A stretch of DNA of 64,000 nt from Siderastrea radians (GCA_964017195.1 OZ024898.1:7443294-7507293), one strand, 5' to 3'; shown: positions 28,142 to 41,005, numbered from the stretch's first letter. The notes: a model not told the origin generated them from the letters alone. Program-made: numbers and translations.

Positions 28142-30797
28142 ACTAACTATGATTGTCGGCAGGGAAACAAATGGGACCATCAGTTGGGTTGTGAATTTCA
28201 GAGTTCGCGTTATGTAAATCTCTGCTTGAAAGGCGCACTAATAAATTGGCTGATATACCCCTGCTTATCTATCTGATCTATACCCAACGGGCCTGTGGAG
28301 CCAGGGTAGCATCTGTGAGGCGTACATATGCACGTGAAAACGTATTTATTGTAATCGCCAGAGCCTGTATAGCTTATTTGAGCAGATCGACTCGTTCGGT
28401 AACCTGAAGCGCAAAGCATAAAGGTTGATTTCCACTGTTGCGTAAATTTTACGCGCCTACGGGCGTGAATTTATCTGGTTTCACGTGCGTTAATAAAATT
28501 AGAGTCGATGAATGAACGGCTTACGTAAACGTAAACATAGGCACGCATTGCGTGCTGAGCCAATGACGTTTTGTTCCGCAATATGGTGAAATTTATGAAC
28601 ACAACCTATGGGTTTCACACCACTGCAGTGCGGACTGTGCGGTCCCCTCCATCTTCCCCAACAACTTGCAGCTAATGTGACAAGTCTTCGCCAGAGCAAG
28701 GAATATTCATTTATCATAAAACAGGGCAACGAAGCAGCGTGACTACGTGACAGTTAACTATAGCGTGACATTAGACTTGTGTGCGAAGTAAATAAAGCAA
28801 AACTCTTCGTTTCCCTTTTCCTCAAAGACAACATATCCTAAAACGTCAGTTGCTTGCATTTTTTATGTATTCAAGTCCTGATAGGCGTCGGTGAAAAAAA
28901 CGCAAAATTCAGTAGGTCTCTATTAGAATGCTTTGTCACTTGCGTTCCGTTCGAGACGCTTTTAAGCGTTGCGTTACATTATCTGTCAACTATGCAAATT
29001 TGTTCAACATACGCTTTGAACTATAAATAACCCCGAAGCAAAGTTTGGTATCTAGTAAAGATTTTATTCTAATTAATTGATCACCACTGTAACTTGGATT
29101 TTTAATACTAGTTTCATTCAAGTTTTTCAGTTTTAGGAATAGCTAGGAACAAGCCCCCGCAAATTCTGATTTTACTTTGTCTAATTTGCATAAGCGGGTT
29201 GAAATTTGATATACGCAGAGTGTCACAGTTGATCTATTGAACCCGTTTTGGTTGTAGTGTTTGTAGCCGATAAATATTCTGCTTTGCCTTCAAACAGCAC
29301 AGCACCGAAATATTTTTATCCAGCTTGCTTTTTCAAGAATAAATAAATTGTATTAACCTTACGCAAAAACCGCTTGCTTCTCAGCTGGGGATTCTCATTA
29401 TTTATCGTTCTTTTGTAATTCCACTAGAAAGCGAAAAACAATCGACGCCGTCAAGCTGGTCGGAAGTCAAAATGTTCTTCTACGAAAACTAATAATTCCG
29501 CTTGGACATTAATGAAGGAAAACAAACACAAACAACGTGTGCGTGAATTCACGCACTTAGATCTCAAATTGACGAGCGCGTCTTGTGTATAATTTCTGAT
29601 GCGTTTGCTGCCGTGAAAATTTGTACCACGGCTAAGTATACGTAAACGCATGACTACATCGCGAATAAAATCCTGCCAGACCTAAAGTATACAAAACAGC
29701 GCATTCGAAGTAACATTAAATAGTTCCTGTTGATCGAAACTCGCCGATGCAAAACACTTCAAAGCCCGGGCGTTCTCCCATAGTATAAACTGTAAGGGTA
29801 TTTGCCGCTGATAAGGTAAGGGTTTCATTGTCCCGGTGCACACCCTCACCCATCGTCTCGCAGAATATCCCCCCAGCCTCACAGACCGTAAGACAGACGT
29901 ATCTCGTACTGATCGTTGATTTTTAGGCTCTGACAGTAGCCATATGACGTCACTAACGTGACGTCATTGGCTAAAAAGGTAACTTCCTGAATCAAGTTCG
30001 GATCTTTATAAAGCAGCGCTTCCATTAATTTGTAAAGCAACTGTAATTTGTCTATGGTAACTGCGAACACAGAATCGAATGGAACCAAACATAACGAAAA
30101 CGGAATAAAACGAAACAAAGCGGAAAAACGAAAAAGAAACGGAAATTCATTTCACGTACGTGAAATTATTAAGCTACTAAAATTTTTCTTAAAATTTAAC
30201 GTACGTAGCCTGCGTACATACACGAATTATGGGAAGGAATAATTCATGTCTGCACGCAAGCGATGTCGGAAATTAAAATATCGCAAGTGCACCGGTACCA
30301 CAATTTCTAGTTTTGGGAAACTGATCAATGTCGTCTCCTATGCATTTGGGTAATCACGCAACGCTCCTTCGTGACGACCCCAATAACGGCTACATAGACT
30401 CTGTTGAACAAAAATGAAGGCCGGCGAGTATGGATCGTAAACACTTCAGGAAGACTACCAGCAAAAATCTGTAATGACAAACATAGCAGCAAGGCTGATT
30501 TGACTACGTAGAAAGATTTGACTTTGCAAGACATCAACACGACACTGATACAAGTGATAGAACTTCAACATAGCTGGGTTTCAGCCGTAGACAGCTGTTT
30601 CGCTCTTCTTAGAGCTCATCAGTACGGCGTAAGTTGTTCTAAATGCGGTTTCTGGATCGGCGTGCAAGTGAAACGCTTAGTTAAGAAGAAAATTACCCGC
30701 CGTGGAAAGTATGGCAGCTAAAGAAAGTTTGTGCAAATTCAACAGGGTTAACAAATTGCGGAATGCTTAATACATCCAAATGTCTCGAGGGAAATAA

Positions 30798-31733
30798 GGG
30801 AAGGTACGTTTTTTCTTGGGGGGGGGGAGGGCTGGGGAATTTTGGCATTTTTTCCCAGAAAAGTGTTGGCCCTCCCTTGCGTTTTAATAAAAACTTCTAA
30901 CCCCCCCCCCTTTTAGGTGACTCTCAAAAGTGTGACCCTCCCCTCATTACTACATGGTATGTTCCATGCTGTAGAAACCTCAGAACGTTTCGCTTGTGAA
31001 CGCAATGTGTTTTGAATATGGATATATTTATCTCGATATTGAATGTGTGCGCGCTGAAACAAGGAAAATGCGAACAATCAATGTGGGATATTTACGTTTT
31101 ATACCTGAAGTTTGAATATGGAAGTATTTGAGTATTATAAAAGTTTTGAACATAAAATATCTAAGGGAAAATACACGCGCTTCTGTCTCCGACTAGCCGG
31201 CATTACTGTTGGTTATTTTAACAGAAAGGTTTATTTGTTTAGCATGCGAAATCTGCCTCTCAAAAACAAATATTTCCTACATTTCCGACAGCGTGGAGCG
31301 CATTGTTGGATCTACTAGTAACTCTTCAGAACTAAACGACTCAGGAGATCAGGCAGCGGATAGCCAACAGCAAGAAGCTGAACTGAAACGATACCTGAGT
31401 CAAGTACTTCTTGATACGGACGGAAAAGGACACGAGTCCTCCGAGATAAATTATGTGCCATGGTATAATATACATGTAGAATATTTACCTATAATGTACC
31501 TATAATAAAAGAACAAATTAAATCAAAGTAGGTGAAAACAAAAACTTAATCTGTAAGAAAAATGGAAAGCAACATCACAAAAATTCTCATTAAAAAATTC
31601 TGGAAAAGATGTGTGACCCTCCCTTGAATAGCTCACATGAGGTATGGCCCTCCCCTTTTGGTGCTCATTTTCACTGATGACCCTCCCCTCTGAGGCCCCA
31701 GCCCTCCCCCCGCAAGCAAAAACGTACCTTCCC
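30798..31733. mobile_element. Element V: 936-bp inverted-repeat element, TAA target duplication
   Basis: GGGAAGGTACGTTTTT at the left, AAAACGTACCTTCCC at the right, TAA on both sides (30795-30797, 31734-31736). A 3-bp TWA duplication suits PIF/Harbinger. Subterminal GACCCTCCC phrases occur in both halves. Inside, an open frame around 31,209-31,505 (SDSVERIVGSTSNSSELNDS then acidic residues) is unidentified. Confidence 0.75.
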
Positions 31734-32460
31734 TAAGTTTTGCGAAATTCGATAAACCCCACAGACACAAATAATTACTACGCCTTCCAATATAAACGAG
31801 AACTGACCGAACTAGAAGTCAAAACCCAACTGGTATATTCGCTGTTTTTTACTACCGGCAATCATAAATACATCACCAACCAGAGAACCGTTAAAACGAG
31901 AAACCAACAAACTGCTGGTGGTCGCACCATTCATACCCCACGAACTTGACCCTTCGACCCCGCTGAGCTGAGTTTCGAAGGGACCGCTGCGATAATTTTT
32001 TAGCCAATGACGTCACGTTAGTGACGTCATATGGCTACTGTCAGAGCCTAAAAATCAACGATAGACGGAGAGTCGTGTCTGTCTTACGATTTGTGAGGCT
32101 GGGGGAATATTCGGATGTTACTAAACTGCAGAATGAGGAATGGGGAATGGGGAATGGGGAATGGGGAATGAGAAATAGTGGTCAGCGGTAATACCTAAAA
32201 AACTAAGTTGGAGTCTGCGCAGTACGGCAAAGAAACGAGGATTGCACGTGGAGAGCGAAAGATGGAAGGTAAGAATATTTATCTGTCAGTTTTTCCCGAG
32301 TTTTTGGGATTATTGAGTTTCTGTTTATTAAAATTAACCAAAAATATTGATTTGCAGGTAATGAGAGTAACGATGATATTTAGGATCACGAGGTTATCGT
32401 TATCGACAGGTTGGAATAAAAAGATTCGTATCACTTTGAGTACAGTCGCTTCGAGTGTTA

Positions 32461-34053
32461 CAGTGAAACCCATTAAACCATGAAAGCCTAAATTATTTCT
32501 GGAATGTTTATTGTTCTGCGACAAATCAGATTCGAGACGTAACCGCAACAAACCGCAAGAGTAATTAGCTGAAAGGTTTCGATCACGAAATGAGTCGGTG
32601 GCTTTTGCGTCCACGATAAATTCTCAGTTTCACCGCCGATTAACAAACACTCTGAAATTGTTTTTTTTTTCTATTTCAGAGTTTATGCATAAGCAAAGAA
32701 TAACTATAAACGATATTTTACTGAAAAGAGATAAATAATCGAACAGACACGGCTAGGAGCGCGTCTGGGAGCAGAATCGAGAGCAGAATAATTGTATTCA
32801 GTTTTTGATTTTTTGAAAAACGGCCTCTCCGGTGTTGTCAGTTATAATCATTTGTAGGTTTCAGCTTTTTCCCTGTTTGACCAAAACAGTTTACTGAATA
32901 AACTTTGCAAAAGTTTCCCTTTACCCTACTATGGTGAGGAGAACAGTGTATCAAGCTCATTCACGGCAAAACTCTTCGGTCCAAGATGTCACGCAGTTTC
33001 ACCGCCGATTATTGCAGTAGAGCAATAATTACTGTAGTTTCTGTTAGACCCGAGTTTTCACGGCAAACACAAACACGCCTGCCGTTGCAGATACAAGCAT
33101 GCGTGCAACTTGCGTACCGTTGCAATAATTTCGAAAAATTACACTCGCTTTTGATGGCTATTTAGGTCTCAGTTCGGTAGTTGTGTTACTTTGAACAGAC
33201 GGAATCGAAAACATCAAATGAGGGCCAAAAACAAGCACGTTTTGAGGCGAAACCAAAGAAGTGATAAATGGGATGTTTATGCAAACACCGAAGGAAACGT
33301 ATCTTTTTTAAAATATACTAAACGCACGAATCGCTTCTACTAGAACTGGACATTTGTTCACTTGTGCCGTCTATCCTTCGCTCATACAGAAGCTATCTGA
33401 AATAGAAAAGAATAACAACTGCAGTATTTCCAAAGGGTATTAAAAATTGAGAATCGTGGAAGTAAAAATCCAGCTCGTTGTTTCATGTCCATAACGTAAA
33501 ACGTTCGGCTAACGGCTTGCGTGACATCTTGGACGAAAGAGTTTTGCCGTGAATGAGCTTGATACACTGTACTCCTCACCATAGTAGGGTAAAGGAAAAC
33601 TTTTGCAAAGTTATTCAGTAAACTGTTTTGGTCAAACAGGGAAAAGGCTGAAACCTACAAATGATTATGACTGACACCACCGGAGAGGCCGTTTTTTAAA
33701 AAAATCAAAAACTGAATACAATTATTCTACTCTCGATTCTGCTCCCAGACGCGCTCCTAGCCGTGTCTGTTCGATTATTTATCTCTTTTCAGTAAAATAT
33801 CATTTATAGTTATTCTTTGTTTATGCATAACCTCTGAAATAAAAAAAATAACAATTTCAGAGTGTTTGTTAATCGGCGGTGAAGCTGAGAATTTATCGTG
33901 GACGCAAAAGCCACCGACTCGTTTCGTGATCGAAACCTTTCAGCTAATTACTCTTGCGGTTTGTTGCAGTGAAGTCTCGAATCTGATTTGTCGCAGAACA
34001 ATAAACATTCCAGAAATAAGTTATAGGCGTTCATGGTTTAATGGGTTTCACTG
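32461..34053. mobile_element. Element Q: palindrome inserted in the left arm of Y
   Basis: Both ends read CAGTGAAACCCATTAAACCA inward. Arms of about 530 bp (32461-32992 and 33,520-34053) pair with few mismatches around a centre of about 525 bp. The corresponding point in the right arm of Y runs straight through (GTGAAACGGGTGTCTG inverted), showing that Q was added later. Target duplication unclear. Confidence 0.75.
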
Positions 34054-34065
34054 GGGTGTCTGTAA

Positions 34066-34270
34066 AACCCGGAACACACCCGGAACACCCCGGAACACCC
34101 CGGAACACCCCCGGAACACCCCGGAACACCCCCGGAACACCACCGGAACAGCCCGGAACAGCCGGGAACAGCCCGGAACAACCCTGGAACACCCCTGGAA
34201 CATCCCATAACACCCCCGAACATCCCATAATGCCCCGGAATACCCTCAATACAGCCAGGAACACTCTTGA
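34066..34270. repeat. GGAACACCCC minisatellite, left arm of Y
   Basis: About 20 units of 10-11 bp, CCGGAACACCC, with decay toward the right. Its inverted partner lies at 35,850-36,005. Confidence 0.92.
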
Positions 34271-35849
34271 ACACCAAAAATTCTGGTCAGCGGTCAGACC
34301 ACTCACGCATAGACTGACCCGAGGACCTCCGAAGATTAACGAAGATTTCCGTTTTTTTCCGAAGACCTTTGCGGATCACCCGAAGACAAAATGACAAAAA
34401 TAAAATAAAAAATAACATTGGTGTCCTTTAGATCGACAAAGATTTGATTTTGAATATTTCAATTCAATTATTGAAGTTGTTGTAACTCATGCGAGATTTG
34501 CATTATAACTCTCGACAAACCGATGTGACGTCTATAAGTAAAACTCTGGGGGTGGGCATCCCGAATAATAATTCAATTCACCATATAATACGTCACGGTC
34601 GCGATAACTTACTCTTGGGCATTGCGTGACAGATTTTGCACGCAAAACAAAACAGATTTTACAGGCTGTTAAACGTCTATAGAATTTATTTTTTTCCGTA
34701 AAGGCCGTTCCTTTTCAATTTATGTAGCTAGTACTACCGCATTTTCTCAATAAGTGCCCCACTTGCTGTTACTGTACGAACTGGGCAAAGAAACACCGCC
34801 GCTTCTTCTAAAGACCAATTAGAAAAATGTTTGAATAGTTTTGACAAGTAAGTTGTAACTCAAGGTTTATCGCAACGTATAAAGTTGGCTTATTGAGGGA
34901 GCACACGAACTTTGCAAAGTTCAAGGAAATGTGATATGTACTCTCATCGTTGATATTTTCCTTTTTTCGTTTACTGAATTTTTCTCTTAAAGTCTAACTA
35001 GATCTTGTGAAAGTAAATAAAATACTTGTTCCTTTTCTCGCTATAAGAGTGTAAACTCGTTCGATCCTTTTGCTCCCGGGTTACGTTGTGACATCCTACA
35101 TTATAAGCCCTCGGATACCTCTACAAAATTATAGTGAGTACTTTTTTGCAGGCGCACATTTCTCCTACTCATTTATCTTCCGAGCTACGCTCTTTTGTTA
35201 ACCAAAAATATATGCAGGCCTAACTGCAAAAACGTTGTCATTCAAATATGACAAGAGAAAGCTGCAAGATGGGAATTTATTAGACATGGAAAAACGTTCT
35301 CGGATTTTAACATTCCTGAAGCACTCATGCACTACGGTATGATACTTCAAATTAATATGAACTGAGGTTTTTTTTAATGAGGTGTATATATTCACTGTAC
35401 ATTAGCGTAACGAACCGGCGCCCAAACATTTTCCATGCGCCTGTGGAAATAAAACGATGACGATCGTGTGACCTCGGAATAATGACCTTATAGCATTGCG
35501 TGACACTGTATCATTTGGCTTTGTTATGTCCTTGACACCTGTTTTTTGAACGTGATAATGCAAATCTCGCACGAGAAAAATCAATACAGAATTAACAGTT
35601 CAACTGTCACATTTTCATATCACTGAAAATCGTAAGTTATTGATATGAAGGTCACGTGCATGATATATATTTTCCCATTAATTAATGGTTTTTTCGCTGT
35701 TCTTAAAAGCTTCGAAAATATTCCAAGCATTCTTGAAATGCTCGGAAATCTCAGGGTGATCCGCAAAAGTCTTATGAAGAATTAGGAATCTTCAGAGGTC
35801 CTCGGCTTAGTCAATTCATGAGCAGTCTGACCGCTGACCACTATTTTTG

Positions 35850-36005
35850 GTGTTCCTTGCTGTTTCGAGGGTGTTCCGCGGTATTATGGGATGTTCCAGG
35901 GGTGTTCCGGGGTTGTTCCAGGGTGTTCCGGGGTGTTCCGGTGGTGTTCCGGGGTGTTCCGGGAGTGTTCCGGGGTGTTCCGGGGTGTTCCGGGTGTGTT
36001 CCTGG
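35850..36005. repeat. GGGGTGTTCC minisatellite, right arm of Y
   Basis: Inverse of the array at 34,066-34,270, with fewer units. The two arrays differ in copy number, so each arm has changed independently after the palindrome formed. Confidence 0.92.
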
Positions 36006-36431
36006 TTTTACAGACACCCGTTTCACTGTAACACTCGAAGCGACTGTACTCAAAGTGATACGAATCTTTTTATTCCAACCTGTCGATAACGATAACCTCG
36101 TGATCCTAAACATCATCGTTACTCTCATTACCTGCAAATCAATATTTTTGGTTAACTTTAATAAACAGAAACTCGATAATCCCAAAAACTCGGGAAAAAC
36201 TGACAGATAAATATTCTTACCTTTCATCTTTCGCTCTCCACGAGCAATCCTCGTTTCTTTGCCGTACTGCGCAGACTCCAACTTAATTTTTTAGGTATTA
36301 CCGCTGACCACTATTTCTCATTCCCCATTCCCCATTCCCCGTTCCTCGTTTTAGTAACATCCGGGAATATTCTGTGAGACGATGGGTGGGGGTGTGCACC
36401 GGGACACTGAAACTCGGATGTTACTAAAATG

Positions 36432-36471
36432 AGGAATGGGGAATGGGGAATGGGGAATGGGGAATGGGGAA
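36432..36471. repeat. (GGGGAAT)n array at the left end of X
   Basis: Five to six perfect 7-bp units directly inside the terminal inverted repeat. Equivalent arrays are at 32,138-32,170, 36,322-36,347 (inverted) and 37,645-37,720 (inverted). Confidence 0.95.
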
Positions 36472-37644
36472 TAGTGGTCAGCGGTAATACCAAAAAATTA
36501 AGTTGGAGTCTGCGCAGTAGGCAAAGAGACAAGGATTGCGCGTGGTAAGCGAAAGATGGAGAAGGTAAGAATATTTCTGTCAGTTTTTCCCGAGTATTGA
36601 GTTTCTGTTTATAAAAATTAACCAAAACTATTGATTTGCAGGTAATGAGAGAGATGATAATGTTAAGGATCACGAGGTTATCGTTATCGACAGGTTGGTA
36701 CAAAAAGATCCGTATCACTTTGAGTACAGTCGCTTCAAGTGTAGAATACGGCTTGAAAATTTAAACCGACGGCTTGAAAATTTAAACCAACGAGTAAACG
36801 TTCTCTGTATTTTGACGTTTTAGCGACGAACCAGTGACAGAGGATGATTCTATGTTTGCAACTGGCAAGAAAACGTAAAACACGGCTTGAAAATTTAAAC
36901 CGACCGCTGCTGAATTACTAGAGCGCTTGCCATCGAATTTTGAATCGATTTTAATGGCGTTCATATTTGAGTCACAATCTAGATTCATTTATGGTTTGCA
37001 GAAAGAACTGAGTGAAGTCACTGCAATATTGAGCTATTCTCCATGGTTCTTCGCTGGGGTATTTTCTTTTTAATTGAAGAACAGCTTAATATTGCGGTCA
37101 CTGCACTCAGTTCTTTCTGCAAACCATAAATGAATCTAGATTGTAACTCAAATATGAACGCCATTAACATCAATTCAAAATTCGATGGCAAGTGCTCTAA
37201 TAATTCAGCAGTGGTCGGTTTACATTTTTAAGCCGTATTCTACGTTTTCATACCTTGAACAAAGATTCATTCTCGCCAGTTGCAAACATAGAATCTTCTT
37301 CTGTCATTGGTTCGTCGCTAAAACGTCAAAATACAGAGAACATTTACTCCTTGTTTTTATATTAACACTCGAAGCGACTGTACTCAAAATGATACTGATC
37401 TTTTTGTACCGACCTGTCGATAACGATAACCTCGTGATCCTTAACATCATCGTCTCTCTCGTTACCTGCAAATCAATAGCTTTGGTTAATTTTCATAAAC
37501 AGAAACTCAATAATTCCAAAAACTCGGGAAAAACGGACAGATAAATATTCTTCCCTTCCATCTTTCGCTTACCACGTGCAATCCTCGTCTCTTTGCCGTA
37601 CTGCGCAGACTCCAACTTATTTTTTGGTATTACCGCTGACCACC

Positions 37645-37720
37645 ATTCCCCATTCACCATTTGCCATTCCCCATTCCCCATTCCCCATTCCCCATTCCCC
37701 ATTCCCCATTCCCCATTCTA
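37645..37720. repeat. (ATTCCCC)n array at the right end of X
   Basis: About ten 7-bp units, the inverse of the left array, with more copies than the left side and some CATT variants. Confidence 0.95.
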
Positions 37721-39423
37721 CGTTTTAGTAACATCCACTGAAACTCTTACCTTATCAGCGGCACAAACCCATACAGCTAATGTTATGGGAGTAAGACCCC
37801 CGGGCTTTGAAATGTTTTGCATTCGCAAGTGTGGATCTACTTCGAATGCCTGTTTTGTGTACGTGAGGTCTGGCAGGATTTTATTCGCGTTGCAGTCCTG
37901 TGTTTACTTAGCTGAAGTACAAATTTCCACAGCAGCAAATACAAGACGGACTTGCCAATTTGAGATGTTGTATGAACAGAACGTGGAAATTAACGTTACA
38001 TCGATCCCTAATTAACAGTGAAAGAAACAATATTTAAAGCCCAAGTTTATAACGATAGTGAAAAGACTAGAGTAAAACAGCATAAAATTTTTCGGGATTA
38101 TCTCTCGGTAACAGCAAATCTAAAATTTTGAGTGCGTGTTATAAAACATGAACCCATTTAAAACTAAATCGGAAATTGCGCGGCTTGTTGCCAGCTATTC
38201 TTAAAACTGCAAAACTTGAATAAAACTAGTATTAAAATCCAAGTCACAGTGGTGATCAAGGAATTAGAGGATGGATGTAGTAAAATCTTTACAAGATACT
38301 AAACGTTATACTTATTTCGGGGTTATTCATAGCTCAAAGTGTAAAGCGTATGTTGAGCAAATTTGCATAGTTGACAGCTGTAATTTCAGCCTTATGAGGA
38401 ATGTAACGCAACACTTAAAACATCTCGAACCGACCGAAACAGTACCGAACGATTAACAACAACAGATGTGTGACAAAGCATTCTAATAGAGACCTGTTGG
38501 ATCTACTGGAAAGCGAGCTGAATTTGAACATTTTCGTACTGTTCGAAGGCAAAGCAAACGAAATTTATTCGGCTGTAGGTTGAGACTCAAAATAAACACG
38601 TGGGCAAAAAACAACTTTGTACCGTGGGAAAGCTACAAATGTAAACATACTTTGGTCGATTTGTGAATCAAAAAGACGAAAATTATTATAGCCGACTTGA
38701 TTACAAAGCAAGCAACTTCAATTAACAGGGGAAATAAATATAGTTGCAAAACTATTTCAGTCGTGTTTATAAACGCTAGTTCAAACCGATTTCGAACGAA
38801 AATATTGTGGATACAGGAAACGCCGTTTGATGGCAGACTCCTGTTTTGACAATACAATGTACTAAGAACGTAAGTGGTTGACTGAAACGTCTGAAACCTT
38901 ACAAATTAAACAAAGTAAAGCGAGTCGCGTGTCACGCAAATCACGCAGAGCGTCAAAACGGCACCCTTTAGAAAGTTGACCGTTTATGAGCACTGAAAAG
39001 TATTGGATATTCGCCGGTAGAAGTAAGAAATTAAAAGGTTCAACTGCAACTTGCATTTATTTCTGAAGTAAAATTGTTAACTTTCCACTGATCTTTGCCT
39101 AAATTATGTATGCAATATTTTTCGACGGTGAGTTTAAGTTTAAGTTTACTTGTTTTTGTCTGTGTTCTTTGAAGAACCGTGAAACAAAGAGCTTTCTTCG
39201 GTTTTTTTTACTCCGCGTAGTCACGCTGCTGAATTATTACCAGGTTTTTATCGTGGATAACCACAAGATCTTTTTGGTGGTGGTGGGTGGGGGGGGGGGG
39301 GGGCTGAGGGGTTAGGGTGGGACTTACCGGAGGTGTAAAGTCCCATAGGTTGTCAGGATAAATTTCACCATATTGTGAAAAGAAAACGTCATTGGCTCTG
39401 CGCGCATTGCGTGCCTATGTCTG

Positions 39424-39772
39424 TTTTAGGGATTCCCCGTTTTAGAGATTCCCCATTTTAGAGATTCCCTATTTTAGAGATTCCCCATTTTAGAGATTCC
39501 CCATTTTAGAGATTCCCCGTTTTAGAGATTCCCTATTTTAGAGATTCCCTATTTTAGAGATTCCCCGTTTTAGAGATTCCCTATTTTAGAGATTCCCCGT
39601 TTTAGAGATTCCCTATTTTAGAGATTCCCCATTTTAGAGATTCCCTATTTTAGAGATTCCCCATTTTAGAGATTTCCTATTTTAGAGATTCCTTATTTTA
39701 GAGATTCCCTATTTTAGAAATTCCCCGTTCCCCATTCCCCGTTCTCCGTTCCTCGATTCCTCGTTCTCTATT
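39424..39772. repeat. 16-bp minisatellite, consensus GATTCCCCATTTTAGA
   Basis: About 18 units with C/T and A/G variants, then a decayed GTTCCCCATTCCCC tail. It abuts the outer end of palindrome Z and is the inverse of the array at 27524-27690. Confidence 0.95.
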
Positions 39773-40740
39773 TTAGAGATAGCCCAAATTCTTTACAGTT
39801 GTCTTTGACTTTAAGTTTCAATATGATCTTCAGTTACTATTTCAATTTTTAATCGAAGGATAAAATGTGCGAAAGAAAGGTTCGATTTGTTCCCATGTCG
39901 CTCGCGCAATCAATTTATTTTGAGACTCACAGTATGTAAATTCAGTGCATTGTGAACTAAAAATAATTACAAACTTGTTAGTTTACTCTAATTCTCTTTC
40001 CAGCATCATAATCTTCGATTTTTAGTATAAGCACATTTAACGGTTTCGCAGTTTGACAGCAGGTTTGGCGTAGGCAATTTCAATTCTGAAAATTTTACCT
40101 TCGTTGTTTTATACGTCACATTCGGTGTTTGTTTTGACGTCTTCGCGTGAGATTGATGACGTCATTACTAAATTAAATCCCCGCCAATCAGCATTCTGCA
40201 TCAAAATTTTCGATGCGGATATTCAAATTCCTGGGACCTCGTTGCAAGCTCTCTTTCCATCTTTCCCTCTATCGCGTCCCCATCCCCGAGAGAGCTTGCT
40301 CGCAGGCTAAGATCTAAGATATGAAGGCACTATGTGAACACCAAACACGATTCATGCGTGTGTTGAGAATTTTTAAAGATCTTTGGAACGCGGAAAGTAT
40401 TCATATGAGAGACAGCATACCGTATTTTCTCAATTAAACACCCCCGGCGTACAAGAATTGCATAAAATGTATGGGAGAAATCATGTTTTCGAAGAACTGA
40501 TCATGGACCTCTAGGCACTCCAGATTTAGTGTATTGTTTCTTTGAATTCATACGTTACACTTTTCAAAGAGAAAGTGTCAAATATATTAATTCAGGAAGA
40601 ATTAGTTGGCTTTGAAATCCCATACAAACCTTTGAATTTCCCGCAATCTTGCCCTGATTACCCATGATGCAACTAAGAGTTGACTGACATCCCGTGATGT
40701 TTGAGGCCAGTTGGTCACGCACGCCTTTGACAGTCTCGTT
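39773..40740. other. No feature recognised
   Basis: AT-rich sequence with a few short frames; no coding pattern, inverted repeat or tandem repeat that I can support. Confidence 0.55.
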
Positions 40741-40745
40741 TGCGT

Positions 40746-41005
40746 GTTAACCGGGGGGGGGGAATCCCTTAGTTTAACTGCCCAGGGGTGATCATCACAA
40801 ATTCTGAAAGAAACCTTAAAGGTATATAAACCCAGATGCTTGACAAAAATTAATTGTCATAGTTTTTTTGTGACTGAACACACTAAGAGGTACCGGGATC
40901 TGTCTACATTCAAACACCCTAAGCGGTACCAAATAAAAGGCCACGACGATCACCTCCTTTACTAGAATATGGAAGCCCCCCCCCCCCGACCCCCAACGCT
41001 TCACC
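40746..41005. repeat. GC-rich-ended repeat with CCCTAAG(A/C)GGTACC phrases
   Basis: G-run at 40,752 and C-run at 40,977 bracket sequence with ACACTAAGAGGTACC and ACACCCTAAGCGGTACC. The design resembles the TSD-bounded element at 63400-63716. No target duplication found here. Confidence 0.55.

Larger units (their letters stand above)
32113..36362. mobile_element. Element Y: 4.25-kb foldback element, exact 10-bp target duplication, contains Q
   Basis: Ends GGATGTTACTAAA... and ...TTTTAGTAACATCC. GGGAATATTC is duplicated at 32103-32112 and 36363-36372. Next to each end are GGGGAAT repeats, then a shared segment of about 260 bp (32,200-32,460 and, inverted, 36,010-36,300), then a GGAACACC minisatellite on each side (34,066-34,270; 35,850-36,005 inverted). 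The arms keep pairing inward (34,290-34,390 with 35,740-35,845). Element Q (32461-34053) sits in the left arm. Same family as element X. Confidence 0.9.
36416..37736. mobile_element. Element X: 1.32-kb foldback element, exact 10-bp target duplication
   Basis: Ends GGATGTTACTAAAA / TTTTAGTAACATCC. ACTGAAACTC is duplicated at 36406-36415 and 37737-37746. Arms of about 620 bp meet at a centre of only about 40-50 bp near 37,040-37,085. Each end carries GGGGAAT repeats and the segment beginning AGTGGTCAGCGGTAATACC shared with Y. It is inserted 43 bp from Y in the right arm of Z. Confidence 0.93.
28536..39424. mobile_element. Composite palindrome Z: foldback element with four nested insertions
   Basis: The left arm (28,536 to about 30,000) pairs with the right arm, which is split into three pieces: about 31,955-32,112, 36,363-36,405 and 37,737-39,424. 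Paired landmarks: ACGCATTGCGTG at 28,545 and its inverse at 39,405; AAATTTGCATAGTTGAC at 38,369 with its inverse near 28,990; CCCGGTGCACACC at 29,833 with its inverse near 36,390; TGACGTCACGTTAGTGACGT near 32,006 with its inverse near 29,945. The right-arm gaps are occupied by elements Y and X, and the centre by element V. A partial relative is at 58,675-59,270. No transposase was found. Outer target duplication not identified. Confidence 0.8.

Noticed and set aside
33866..34394. Long proline/threonine-like and cysteine/glycine-like frames (NTPEHPG, GVPGCSG)
   Set aside because: They arise from the GGAACACC minisatellite in element Y, on both strands and in several frames at once.
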